Of a stretch of 64,000 nucleotides of DNA, positions 31,380 to 41,872 are shown piece by piece. Location: the NCBI GenBank assembly GCA_963978545.1, contig OZ021721.1, positions 107,778,366-107,842,365 on the forward strand, in the 5' to 3' direction. The notes under the pieces were generated by a model. The model had not been told where the DNA came from and ran no database searches. It saw only the letters and a program-made list of their open reading frames with translations. Every line of letters begins with the position of its first letter. The first letter of the stretch is position 1. The translations under genes and the position numbers were made by a program. The DNA comes from Linyphia triangularis (Eukaryota; Arthropoda; Arachnida; Araneae; Linyphiidae).

Positions 31380-34300
31380 CAGTGGTGTAGTGTAAAATAA
31401 AAAGGTGTAGGAACGCTTTGTCGAGTCGTTACAAACGTATACTTTTTTTTTTCCTATGGGAGCGGGGGTGAAAGTAACTACTAGGAGTAAATAACTTTAT
31501 TAATATTACTTTAATAATCTCAAAACAAATAATGAGCCCCTCAAAAATTAAAAAGAAAAAAAAGTGTGTTTATTTAAACATTTTTATTTAAATAGTTTTT
31601 TTTTTAAACTACTAAGTTGTATGAATTTTTAAACAATTTGCTGTGCATAACCCATTTCAAGTGATTGTTTGACACTTTATAAATGGTTTTAAGACATTTT
31701 CAAACATATTATTGGCATACATTTTTAAACGTTTTTACAACAATTTTTAAACAGATTATCTACAACACATTTTAAACAGATTATTTACCTGATTTTTTTT
31801 AACAATTTTCATTCAGAAAAATTTCCAAAAGAGATCGAGTCTCGATTCAGACACTTAGAACGCACCCTAATAGGGTCATCAGCTGATCTAGGCTTTCGAA
31901 GCCTAGATTTAACATAATCATCTGACTTCCAGAATTTCTGAGATGCCTAACAATCAATGGGTTCATATAAATTCCCAGATTCTGTAGCTTCTCGAAGCCT
32001 GTTTTCAAAATGAATGAAAAAGATTGCGATTGTTGTAGATATCGATAGTTTTATAGTTTTTCTCCTTCTCGTGATGAAAATGCAGAGAGACGATTCGAGT
32101 GATAATCATGAAAAGTGGGTATAAATTGGAGGAAAAAACAAACTGCAAATTTTATATGGTATTGCCATCAAAATCATTGAATTTAAAAAGGATCGGAAGC
32201 AATTTCCTCTCCTTATTCTAGCCACTGTATTTAGTGTTAAAAAAAAAAAAAAACCTTGGGGGAAAAGATTTTTTTAAAAAACTGCTGCTAAATTTTTGGA
32301 ATAAATACGGATATTACTGTAAATGTAAGCTTTCCCATTCTCAGATCGAAAAGCAATTTATTTTGCATTTTGAAATACATTTGAATTGATTTCCTACTAT
32401 TTCATAGTCTAATTTCGAAGAGTACCTTAACTTTTTGGAAAAAGGCAGATTCATAAAATTTGCAGGTTGCAAAGAAAAAGTTTTTTTTTTGTTCAAAATT
32501 TAATTTTTCAAAACTATTTTTCTTCTTACAAAGACAAATATAAAATCTATCATTAAAAGGAACACAGTTTATTTTTTTCCGGTAAATTTTGCCTTTTTCT
32601 CCAATTTTATAAAAAGTTAAGCAACTACGAGAATGCCATCCACACATGCATCTTCCTAGCGCCACCCTTATCCATCATTTTTATGTATTGCTATTTTGAA
32701 TAGATTTTGCCACGTTCAAACAACGCATCAGTTTGATTTTCTCCATATTTGGCAAGCCAATATAAATGCATAATTGCATGATTTAAAAAAAACCTAAAAG
32801 CTAATACAAAATTTCAACTTTCTACACCCCCCCCCCCCTTTTCATCTGAATTCTTTAACACCCAACTACTTAATTCCGTCAGAATCGCAGGTTTGCTTCG
32901 CTTTTTTTGAATGTCCAAAAAAAACGTATCTTTTCTTGTCATTTATTTTTTCCTGGTATATACATACACAATTGAGATGATTTTCTTTTAGGTAATAATT
33001 TCAATCTTTTTGGCAGTACATCAGAATTAAAAATGATGCATTTATATGTGTATAAACTTTTTCCGTCATTTTTTTAATCAGCTAATTGCAATTTAAGTGA
33101 CTAATTAAGATATTATTAGAACATACATAAATCAACTTGCAGTTAACTTAAAGGTATGATTTGTATTGCAATATAAAATATATTATATTGACGCATGTTG
33201 CTATGGAGAATTTTGAATTTGGCTGCAATATTTATTTAATTATAAATTTTTAAATAAAAAGTAGTAAAAAATACATAGTTTTTTAAAAAAAATTAAGATT
33301 GAAATATTTATAAAAAATGTGTTTATAACAATATATGTTAAATTCTCCATAGAAAACACATTCACAACTTGTGTCTTCAGAGCAAAATTAGAATTTTGCA
33401 AATTGGACAATTTATTACGAAGTTATGACCATTGGTGTAAAGTCAATAACACCAAAATGTCATTCTTCAGAAAACGCGTTTAAAGTTTAGTATACACTAA
33501 TGAACGTGATACAAAATAGGTTCACAAAACTCACTGTAATTTAAATAGTAAATTGAGTCTCAGAAAGAAAATGGTATTATTTTAAAGGTAATGAATTCGG
33601 GAATATTTTAAAACGAAAACTCAGACTTGAGTCAAATTTTGCTATCCCTAATGTATATGTATACCTAGAACGAATTCATTTCCTAGATACGGCGCAAGGT
33701 TTACAAATATAAGTGGGTGATTTAAAAATCTCTGCCTATTTTTTTTTTTAAAAAGAGGCATCACTTTTGCTGATAAATCGGTTAGTGTTTCCAATAAAAT
33801 TAGAGAAGGAGAAACATTCAAGGAGAGGGCACAAAGAATTGTTTGTGTCAGACCACAGTTTTGTTTTTAAAAATGGAGACTTAGTTGCCGTGAACTTGTG
33901 TATGGAAGTTATAGTCCGTATTCATGACGAGTCATACACATTTGAAGTCTGGAATTCATCCACAAATACAAATCATTCGGTGGAGAAGATAATTGGCATA
34001 GGATGAATCAATGAATCACAGTTAGGTGTAAACATATGTCAGAGTTCTTTTGTAGGAGCATTGAGATGGGGTGAGGGAGGGAGTTTAATGTATGTGTCGG
34101 ATTGTTGATGGAATCGCCATGGTGCGGGTTACCGCATCTCTTTTAAGTGTTTTGCAAATACTTGAGCGCGCCTGCTCAGCTCTGAAGTTATTGATCGAAA
34201 ACGAAAGCATAGTTTTCACGAAAGAACTTTTTAATTTTTTTATTTGACTTAGCGTTTAATGTCTCGTAAAAAAAAAAAAATAAAAAAAAAAATACATATT

Positions 34301-34390
34301 AAAAATTTTTTAGGTGAGGAAACGCCGTTCCTCCTTCTAAAACGGTAAAGGATCGCCGTTCCCACGCGTTCCCGCTCCACTACACCCCTG
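31380..34390. mobile_element. 3.0-kb hAT-like DNA transposon
   Basis: Ends CAGTGGTGTAGTG and (inverted) CAGGGGTGTAGTG, with subterminal GGAACG motifs near both ends, in a perfect 8-bp target duplication AGCCGAAA (31372-31379, 34391-34398). This combination is diagnostic of hAT-type insertion. The length is in the range of an autonomous element, yet no hAT transposase (BED finger, dimerisation domain) can be read. Internal frames are short, and the interior is very AT-rich. Confidence 0.85.
33767..34006 (+). CDS. Unidentified 79-codon open frame inside the hAT-like element
   Basis: I do not recognise this frame. It encodes a mixed, soluble-looking sequence with a basic stretch near the start (EKEKHSRRGHKE) and no membrane segment or repeat. 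It is less AT-rich than the rest of the 3-kb element, which could mean captured exon sequence or a transposase remnant. The start is a TTG-type codon at the frame edge, not a convincing initiator, so if real it is likely part of an exon. Evidence is weak. Confidence 0.2.
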   Translation: MLINRLVFPIKLEKEKHSRRGHKELFVSDHSFVFKNGDLVAVNLCMEVIVRIHDESYTFEVWNSSTNTNHSVEKIIGIG

Positions 34391-34398
34391 AGCCGAAA

Positions 34399-34975
34399 TG
34401 TTCCGTGCGTCATCCAGAGAATTGCCCCTCTAGCAAAATCCCTACTATCGCGGATTCACTGAGATAAGGTAGCAGAACAACCAAATATATACAGAACCGC
34501 TTCCTTAATTCCATGATTCTCCAGTGCATAGCTTTTAAAGAAAAACAGTATAAATCATCAATTTAATTTGTTTCTAAAACTAATCATTCGTCTACAATTA
34601 GTTTCCGATAAATATCTGTTCCAACAACTGTTAATTTTAATCTACGTATAAATAATAGATTTAATGTTTGAATACTTCCACAGATTTCGGATGCAATGGT
34701 TTTTTAATGTCTTGTTCTCTAAAATTGTCGTGAATGTTCATGGAAGTTGTTTTATATTTCAAGGAATAGTTTCAACCAACTGGTTTTAAAAGATTACTAT
34801 TTCTGTAAGAGAAACTACAAAAAGAAAACTACATTTTCTACGTTTAATAAAATAGAACTTTATCCGCTTTATGATATTGAACAACAGCAAACAGCATTTC
34901 TATAAAAGTGATTGTCGTTTTGTAGATTCTTTCTAAGGAATTGCCTGCAGCCAGCCCAAACAAGAACTGAAACTA
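34399..34975. other. Unannotated spacer before a candidate exon
   Basis: AT-rich, no repeat recognised. If the open frame that follows is an exon, this is its upstream intron or promoter; nothing in it allows a choice. Confidence 0.35.
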
Positions 34976-34978
34976 TGA

Positions 34979-35419
34979 ATTCCTATCTCTGCTGTTACGC
35001 TATTAGAAATTGTCAAAAGATTTCCTCATAACTTTCCGAAAACAGCAAGTCATAGAGCTAGAGACAATGAGTTAAAAACGACAGAAACTCCGCTTTTCAA
35101 CGATCTCATATCTCTGCTGTTTGCCTTCAGGAGTGCTTTTTCCAATACTACATCTCAAAGGCCAGAGCTCTTGCAAAGCAGACACTGGATTCTAATACCA
35201 AGACTTGATGAGCCCATTAAATATCATTCAAAATCTTCAGAAGTTGCTCAAGTGGAAAGCGATCCAGAACGACATTTAAGCGATCCATGGAGTTGGAGTG
35301 CTGTGCTAATAATAACAGCATCGGGGGAAAGTGTTTTTGTAAGAGGCTACTGGATTGGCCATGTCAGGAAGACTTTTCATTATGGGCGAAAAAACTTCCG
35401 AAGACTTGGTAGTTATTAA
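34979..35419 (+). CDS. Candidate exon: 146-codon open frame, product unknown
   Basis: The frame is open from just after a TGA (34976-34978) to a TAA ending at 35419. It has no ATG at its start, so if real it is an exon. Good acceptor sites lie inside it: CTCTGCTGTTTGCCTTCAG before 35131, and CTATCTCTGCTGTTACGCTATTAG before 35005. A donor-like GTAAGA begins near 35339; otherwise the frame runs to the TAA as a terminal exon. The product has no membrane segment or repeat; its end is rich in aromatic and basic residues. It is less AT-rich than its surroundings and overlaps no repeat that I can see. I do not recognise the protein. It may also be a decayed mobile-element gene. Confidence 0.35.
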   Translation: MPISAVTLLEIVKRFPHNFPKTASHRARDNELKTTETPLFNDLISLLFAFRSAFSNTTSQRPELLQSRHWILIPRLDEPIKYHSKSSEVAQVESDPERHLSDPWSWSAVLIITASGESVFVRGYWIGHVRKTFHYGRKNFRRLGSY

Positions 35420-35789
35420 TTTTCATTAACTTCGGCGTTTATTGCAATAATGATGTTTTATTCAAGATAACTCTTGACAAACTTGTTTTATGAAAAAGGG
35501 TATTTTGACGTTTTTGTCTTTAAAAAAAATTGTATGTACTTTTAATTTCACAGTTGGCTGTTTTGTTGATTTTCCTATGCAAATATCATTAACATTTAAT
35601 GCATTTGAGGGACACTTTCGATGTTTGTTTTGTTTTACTTATCTAAATTCGTAATCTTTAAATGCCTGGGGGAATTTTAAAATGGTAAACTGTATTTTTT
35701 GTTTCATTTTTTTTCTTCTTTCGTTTTTTAAAGGAAACGTTTGCATTGGTAAGAATGCAATACAAATAAACGTGAATTTACAATGTACT

Positions 35790-35820
35790 AAAATGGGGGG
35801 GGGGGGGGGTGAGGGGGGCA
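35790..35820. repeat. Long G run
   Basis: About 15 consecutive G followed by TGAGGGGGG. Potential G-quadruplex; simple-repeat expansion. Confidence 0.8.
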
Positions 35821-35996
35821 TCGATAAATTTTAGTAAAATAGGTTTTTGTGTAATATTTCTTGGATAAACTGTAAAAATGTAAAATATATAGATGTTTGA
35901 TGAATCTCTTGTAACATTTAAAAAAGTAACTCGTTTAGAAAATATCATTCAAGTATATTTTAACCCTTTGAAAAACATTTACAATACATGCTTATA

Positions 35997-37675
35997 CAGT
36001 GGCTCAAACAATAGAGAATAAACCTTACTTTTACTTGATAAATCCAACTTTCAATATAAATAACATGATACCTAGAAGTGCAAACATGTTTCTAATTTTA
36101 CACATAACAAATGCTTTAATTTAAAGTAAAAATAAAGAACAAGCAACAAAAAACTTCCAATATGAAAAATTTCAGAAGCATTTTACATAAAATTATGCAG
36201 ATTTTTATCTCAAAAAATTGAGAATACACCAATGACATTTTTTTAATATCTTGCATACAAAGAAAGTATCAATATTTGGGTGCTTGTCCTTTGGCATTTA
36301 TGATCGTCGTTGTATCGATTTGATCAACTTTTTGGTGGTATCTGAAGATATTTTATCCCATTATTCTTGCAACACTTGTTTTAAGTAGACTTTGTTTCTA
36401 ATTTTGCACTTTTGGACCACTGTTTCTCGTGTGGACCACAGAGTTTCTATGATATTGATGCCGGGGGACTGTGGTGGTGTGTGTAACTGCTTTTTACATT
36501 GAAAAAGACACCACATTTTGACGTTGCATGCCGTGTGTTTGGAGTCGTTGTGGTGCTAGAATATGGAATTTCAATTTATACCCAAATTCTTAGCACTTTC
36601 ATTTCGATTGTTGTGAAGTATATTCAAGTAAATCATATAGTTCATAATGCATCAATAAAAATTAAATTTCCTACCCCGGTTGAAGCCATATAATCACAAG
36701 CCATGATGGAGCCACCACCACGTATAACTAACTGATGGACGTAATATTTTTGGATCTAAACGGTATTGGCTTTCTCCATACGATGCGACGACCATTACTA
36801 CGAAAAATGTTAAAATTTACATTCATAGCTAAATATTACTTTCTTCCAAAAGTTATTTGTCTACAATTAATGAGTTTTTGCAAACTCCAAACGTTTTTTC
36901 AGATTTTGCAAGCTGACGAAAGGCTTCTTTCTAATAACTCGACTATTATATCCAGCTTGTCTAGTTACATTTCGCATAGTTTCAGCATTTACATTGCTGC
37001 CAATGAATTTAGAAGTTTCTGCAGCAAGTTTAATCGCATTTACTTTATAATAAAACTTGATTTCTGTAAAAAATTTCCTTTTTGTGATATCACTCAGAAT
37101 TCTTTTCCAATTTCTTCTAATTTTATTTTCAATCAATTCATCATTTTAAAATGTTCCTATGATATTTTGGACACACGCTTGGCTTCTACCACCAATTTTA
37201 ATTATTTCAGTAAGATTTACTTTTTTAAAAAATAATTTTCATAGGAATTTCCTAACATCAATCATAGCTTTTCTTCGAGGAGGCATTTTCTTTTAAAAAG
37301 TTTGGATTTCAGTTCTTCTAACAAATTTCATCAGGAAAAAATTATCGTTGAAAAGGTTAAGGATAAGATTACGCAAAATTACATTAAAATAACAGCCAAG
37401 TAGAAAATATTTAAGGGTAGTTAAACATATTTTTCATAAGTGTATTCTCAATTTTTTGACTGCAAAATTTGTCTAATTAAGTTTTAAAGCTGTATATGAA
37501 TGGCATAATTTTCAATAAATTATTATATTTTTTATGCATATATAAAGTAAAATGTCCATAATTTAATGCCTCTGCAAAAAGTTTTGTTATAATTACATTT
37601 TTTGACTATTATTTATCATACAAAGTGCTAAATTGCACAAAAATCGAAGTGTATTCTTAATTGTTTGTGCCACTG
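35997..37675 (-). mobile_element. Decayed Tc1-like transposon
   Basis: The terminal repeats CAGTGGCTCAAACAATAGAG (left) and, inverted, CAGTGGCACAAACAATTAAG (right) are flanked by TA on each side (35995-35996, 37676-37677). At about 1.68 kb it is full length. The interior codes for a Tc1-family transposase on the minus strand, disrupted by stops. Confidence 0.9.
36250..37286 (-). pseudogene. Tc1-like transposase, decayed
   Basis: Minus-strand translation from an ATG at 37286 begins MPPRRKAMIDVRKF, reaches a stop, then reads a helix-turn-helix region (LTEIIKIGGRSQACVQNII). After a second stop comes an open 89-codon stretch with the second DNA-binding domain (NAETMRNVTRQAG ... RKKPFVSLQNLKKRLEFAK). 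Downstream are GGSIMACDYMAS, matching the GGGSIMVWG motif of the family, and SPGINIIETLW, matching SPDLNPIENLW around the last catalytic glutamate. Several stops and probable frameshifts make it inactive. It would have bound the TIRs and carried out cut-and-paste transposition into TA sites. Confidence 0.85.
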
Positions 37676-37790
37676 TATATATTTACAGTGTACATGTATA
37701 AGTTAGTAAGTAAATACCTAAGACACTTAGTGCTTGAAATGCCCCAAAATATAATTTTAAATGAGGTCCAAATGGTCTGTTTTCATACCT

Positions 37791-38333
37791 TTAACCCCTA
37801 GCCGTACCATTTAGATCAACGAAATCCGTGCCCAAGCGGTTGGGGACAACTCGCACTAAACTGGCAGCGTGATGCGCTAGACAATCACAATAAAAGTCAA
37901 CGTGCGAGTACCTGTTATATAGCTATTCGTTTACTTGTTCCACGCGATACTATTCTTGTGGACGTCAACAGTAATTTAATCCTTGTTCCTTTTTTATTTA
38001 CATATTTTTAATACAATATCTCAGTCAATACTTCAAAACATAAATATTAGTACTTTATAATAGACAAGAAATAACAGTGTCAAAAACTAATTTATACAAA
38101 AACCAATGCTTTAATAAAAATTATAATCTTCTGAGGCGTCTTCAGGAGTGACTTCTTTAGCCTCACGACTCAGGCTCGTGATGTTTACGTTTGGCCCGAA
38201 TTTCTTTTCACGAGTCTGACTCGTGATGTTTACGTTTGGTCCGAATTTCTTTCCACAAGTCTGACTCGTGATATTCATGTTTGGGTCAAAGTTGTTATCA
38301 CGAGTCCCTCGTCTAAGTTCGGCAAGGGGTTAA
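37791..38333. mobile_element. TTAA element with internal 45-bp repeats
   Basis: Ends TTAACCCCTAGCCGTAC / (inverted) TTAACCCCTTGCCGAAC give CCC-starting inverted repeats at TTAA sites, again piggyBac-like. At 38165-38300 a unit of about 45 bp (CGTGATGTTTACGTTTGG + CCGAATTTCTTT + CACGAGTCTGACT) is repeated about three times. On the minus strand each unit reads a basic-acidic peptide (KEIR.KRKHHE.(D/E)S), and an adjacent frame ends EVTPEDASEDYNFY then a stop. These may be a remnant of the acidic N-terminal region typical of piggyBac transposases; this is inference. Confidence 0.75.
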
Positions 38334-38689
38334 TGAGCATTTTGCACAAGTTTAATATTCCCAATACTTTTGGGGCTACCAAAAGACTAGGGCACTAAAA
38401 TATCACGAGGTTTAAAATAGCTTACGGCCCAATCAGAAAACAAAGGGTTCATAAACTTAGATCATAAATAATTAAAATATCTGGAAAAAGTATAATGGGA
38501 GTGAATTTCAAGTAATAATAATGTACGAATATAATTGGGTGTAAAGATAATAATTTAAGAAAGGAGGGGCTTGTACCTTTAGATTTTGATCTGCAGAAAT
38601 ATAAATGCGAACAAAATACTTTGATTCCTCGCCATTAGCGAGGTTTGTTATTATTTATTTTCTTTTTGCAATTTTTTTGCACCTACGAG

Positions 38690-38780
38690 TATTTTAACAT
38701 TCAAATTTTGGTAGCTCCAAGAACCAGCATTGGTTTCCATAGACCACCTGTGGTCGGCGGACAATGGGTTGAAAACCACT
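38690..38780. other. Possible hAT-type terminal fragment
   Basis: Inverted, the right edge reads GTGGTTTTCAACCCATTGTC + CGCCGACCACAGGTGG, reminiscent of the ends of some hAT families that begin CAGTGGTT(T/C)TCAACC. No matching second end or target duplication was found. Uncertain. Confidence 0.3.
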
Positions 38781-39148
38781 AATTTTACCTATTCGTAACA
38801 TATCCTCAGAACGTCAACATTACAGGGTTCAATTAAAGGGGGACTTGGTACCCCTTGTTTTGACAAAAAATTACAAAATTATCGATTTTCTATATTTTGC
38901 TTGTTTAAAAACTGTGAAACCTTCTCCCTATTCTGGAAAGTTTTTGAGCTAATCCGATAGCAACAATTGCAGAAAAATAATGTTTTTATGGCGAATTTAT
39001 CATAGGTTCAAACAGCCCCTTAGATGTATCAAACGTATTTTTTCAGTTCTGTTATTTTGGAATTCACACCTTACTCAAACTGCTAAAACACCAGCATATA
39101 TATATATATGAGATGACAAGAATTTTTTTGTGTCATTCTAAAGATCTA

Positions 39149-40378
39149 CACTATCTGGCCAAAAGTATCCAGACACCCCTTAAAAAAGTGGTTCTGGCGA
39201 GTGACGCAATTTGATACGTAATTGAAAGCTATAAAAGTGTTGGTAGTGGTTTGTTAGATGGTATTTATGCGTTTGTGAGGCAATGAGTAAGTCAAAGGAG
39301 CTTAGTGAGTTTGATCGTGGCAGAATAGTAGGATGCCACCTTTGTGGGAAATCAGTTCGTGAGATTGCGGACATTCTACAGAAGTCTAAATCCACTGTGA
39401 GTGATGTAATTGTGAAGTGGAAACGTCGAGGCAGTGAAACGGCAGAAAAACGAACCGGTAGGCCGAAAACATTTGGTGAACGCAGCCGCAGAACTCTGAA
39501 AAGGGTAGTGAAACAAAATCGCAAGTCCTCGTTGGTGGAAATTTCTCAGGAGTTCCAAAGCTCACCAGGCGTTAGTGTTAGCAGCAGGACTGTCCATCGA
39601 GAGTTAAAAGACTTGGGATTCGATGGTCATGCAGCCGCTCACAAGTCAAACATCACTCCACAGAATGCGAAGCATCGATTGCAATGGTGTAGAGCTCACC
39701 GTCATTGGACTGTGGACATGTGGAAAACTGTTCTTTGGAGTGATGAATATCGCTTTACAGTCTGGCAGTCGGATGGACGCGTCTGGGTTTGGCGGATGCC
39801 CGGCGAACGTTTCTATAGTGACTGCATTGTGCCGACTGTTAAGTTTGGTGGTGGAAGCATAATGGTGTGGGGGTGTTTCTCGTGGTTTGGCCTGGGTCCG
39901 TTAGTTCCTGTGGTTGGAAACATGAACTCTGAGATGTATGTGGACATTCTGGACAATGCTGCACTTCCAAATCTATGGCAATATTTCGGGGAAAACCCAT
40001 TTCTCTTCCAGCAGGATAACTGCTCCATTCACACATCGAGGCTTGCACAGACGTGGTTTGACGAAATGGGTGTTCAAAAACTGGACTGGCCTTCTCAGAG
40101 CCCCGATCTAAATCCATAGAACACCTTCGGGACGAATTATAGCGCAGATTACGTAGCCAGCCAAATCGACCATCTTCACTGCAAGCACTCACTTCAACCA
40201 CAGGACGCCTGGAAGGCAATTCCTATGGTCACCTATCAAAAATTGGTGGAAAGTCTTCCCAAACGTGGCAGACTGTCATCGATGCAAAAGGGGGGGGGGG
40301 CAACATCATATTAATATGTGCCTCAGAACGCTCTAAGTCCATACCACTGGGTGTCCGGATACTTTTGGCCAGATAGTG
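39149..40378 (+). mobile_element. Tc1-like transposon, nearly intact
   Basis: Terminal repeats CACTATCTGGCCAAAAGTAT + CC(A/G)GACACCC are inverted at 40348-40378 with one mismatch in about 29 bp, and TA flanks both sides (39147-39148, 40379-40380). At 1.23 kb the element is slightly shorter than typical Tc1 elements because its terminal repeats are short. It encodes one transposase gene on the plus strand. Confidence 0.95.
39283..40290 (+). pseudogene. Tc1-family transposase, C-terminus frameshifted
   Basis: An ATG at 39283 opens a 278-codon frame. Residues 9-50 form the first helix-turn-helix ([20 protein letters not shown]...). A GRPR-like hook (TGRPKTF) lies at about 58-64 and a second helix-turn-helix at about 65-115. 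The catalytic triad is D154 (WSDEYRF) and D245 (QQDNCSIH); the third residue, E280 in the spacing of a DD34E enzyme, lies just past the break. The frame ends at TAG 40117-40119 because one base is missing after DLNP; the next frame reads IEHLRDEL, then meets another TAG at about 40141, and a further shift is needed near 40200 to follow the tail. Cut-and-paste transposase acting at TA sites in the nucleus; inactive as it stands. The open N-terminal 278 codons point to a fairly recent insertion. Confidence 0.95.
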
Positions 40379-40380
40379 TA

Positions 40381-41246
40381 TTAGACAAAACTAGGCATGT
40401 TTTTTTTTAATAAAATAGAAACTTTTTTTTTTTACAAATTTAAATGTTGAAAAATTTCCTTTTTTTCCGACCTTTTTTTCTATTAGTTTTTATTGCTCTT
40501 CTCCGAAACTCTTTTACTTATTCAAAATCTGATTACTAGAAGCTTAGAGTATATTATTAGGAACATTTATATAGATAAAAAAAAAATTAAAAATCAGGAA
40601 AAAATATGGAAAAATGAAAAAGATAGAATTTGAAAATTTCTGAATTTTTTAATTTTTTTTTTAATTTTGATGCACTATGCGAATATTCTTTTAAATAAAT
40701 TTAATTATTGCCTAATAATACTTCCAAATATGTAAAAATTGTAATTTTAAAGGCTTAAATTAAAAACATAGATTTAAGGGTACCAAATCCCAAGTCCAAG
40801 AATAACCAGACTGATAAACGCTTTTTGTAGTTGGTGGACCACCAAATGAGTGAGATGGTAACACTGTGGAAGGAAGCGGATGCATGTGCATCACTGGTTA
40901 GACGATCTAACTGCCCACAGCTCCATTCATGGTTCACATAGCACGTTAAACAAATCAGAAAAACATTTAAAAATAGTAGAATGAGATCAACAGTTTCTTG
41001 TACCGTACAGCTAAACTGCAGTTAGGCCTCGTCCGATTGCGCTTCAATGAATTTGGAGGAAACACTTCTCTTCCCACAGGAAAGAAGCAATACGAAGAAG
41101 AAATTGTAAGATTTTTCTTTCACTTGTATCGTTTGAAGGAGTTCAATTGTTGTTCGTTGCGTTTAATTAAATGTCGAGTTCAGAGAGTTCACGCAAAGGA
41201 CATTCAAAGACAAGTTCTTTGATACTTGAGCCCTTCACAAGGGTTT
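40381..41246. other. Unannotated; less AT-rich patch at 40780-41225
   Basis: After poly-T-rich sequence, 40780-41225 has more balanced composition and frames on both strands (60 codons minus at 40755-40937, 74 codons plus at 40998-41222). I recognise neither. No splice or promoter context is convincing. Confidence 0.3.
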
Positions 41247-41664
41247 ATGACCAAACGGTATAGTGGTTAGCGTGCTAGCTTCTAGACCGCGAGGTTGCGG
41301 GTTCGAGTCTCTTGTTATACTAAACTTCAACTTAACTTGACATCGCTAGACGGTAGATCGTCACAGTGCTCATAGGTATTTAATCCATTTTGGCGGCATG
41401 AAAGCATAATGTTCTCCAAACCACAACCCTGTAGAGAACAAAAGGCTATAAGGTTTGGCGAGAATTACGTCTTCACTCCTCTAAAATGGATTAATTGCTT
41501 ATGAGCACGGTGAAGATCTATCGTCTAGTGATGTCAAGTTAAGTTGAAGTTTAGTATAGGCATGGGTGTTTGTAAATGTATGTTGGCTTGTCTAATGACG
41601 AATTTTTCGGCGCATTATAGCCCTCGTGTTGCTGACGGCGCCAGATAATCTGAAAACAACCAAC
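41247..41664 (+). mobile_element. SINE family A (copy 15), split by a TA-flanked MITE
   Basis: The SINE parts 41247-41317 and 41557-41664 flank a 239-bp insertion. An 11-bp target duplication CACAAGGGTTT (41236-41246, 41665-41675) surrounds the whole nest. The tRNA-like head with A and B boxes is complete; the break falls just after the B box. Confidence 0.93.
41318..41556. mobile_element. TA-target MITE inside a SINE
   Basis: Inverted ends TACTAAACTTCAACTTAACT + TGACATC are nearly perfect over 27 bp, and the element is flanked by duplicated TA (41316-41317, 41557-41558) formed from the SINE's GTTAGGC. A second inner inverted pair (ATCCATTTT / AAAATGGAT) makes it strongly foldback. Short ends and TA target suggest mobilisation by a Tc1/mariner-type enzyme, not the Tc1 of this window, whose ends differ. 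Confidence 0.9.
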
Positions 41665-41872
41665 CACAAGGGTTTTTGAATTAGACATTTATTTTGTAAA
41701 CTTTTGACGTTCTAAAAGAAATTCTAGAAGCAAAATATATAGAGGTATCAAAATAAAACCTGGATTGCAAAATTTGTATATTTACGAAGAGTACCCTGTT
41801 TTAATGAAATCTCTTCACAAATTGAAAATCCTTTAGAAGGATCATAGGAATAAATAAGATTCTCTTAGATTG

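Noticed and set aside
36735..37235. A 166-codon plus-strand frame, the second longest in the window after the Tc1 transposase
   Set aside because: It is the antisense shadow of a decayed Tc1-like transposase read on the minus strand with recognisable DNA-binding motifs.
39180..39558. Minus-strand frames of 60-114 codons overlapping the Tc1 transposase
   Set aside because: They lie antisense to a clearly homologous gene and are shadows.
41247..41664. A 240-bp insertion read as an intron in a tRNA gene
   Set aside because: It has long inverted ends and a duplicated TA, so it is a MITE, and the host sequence is a SINE.
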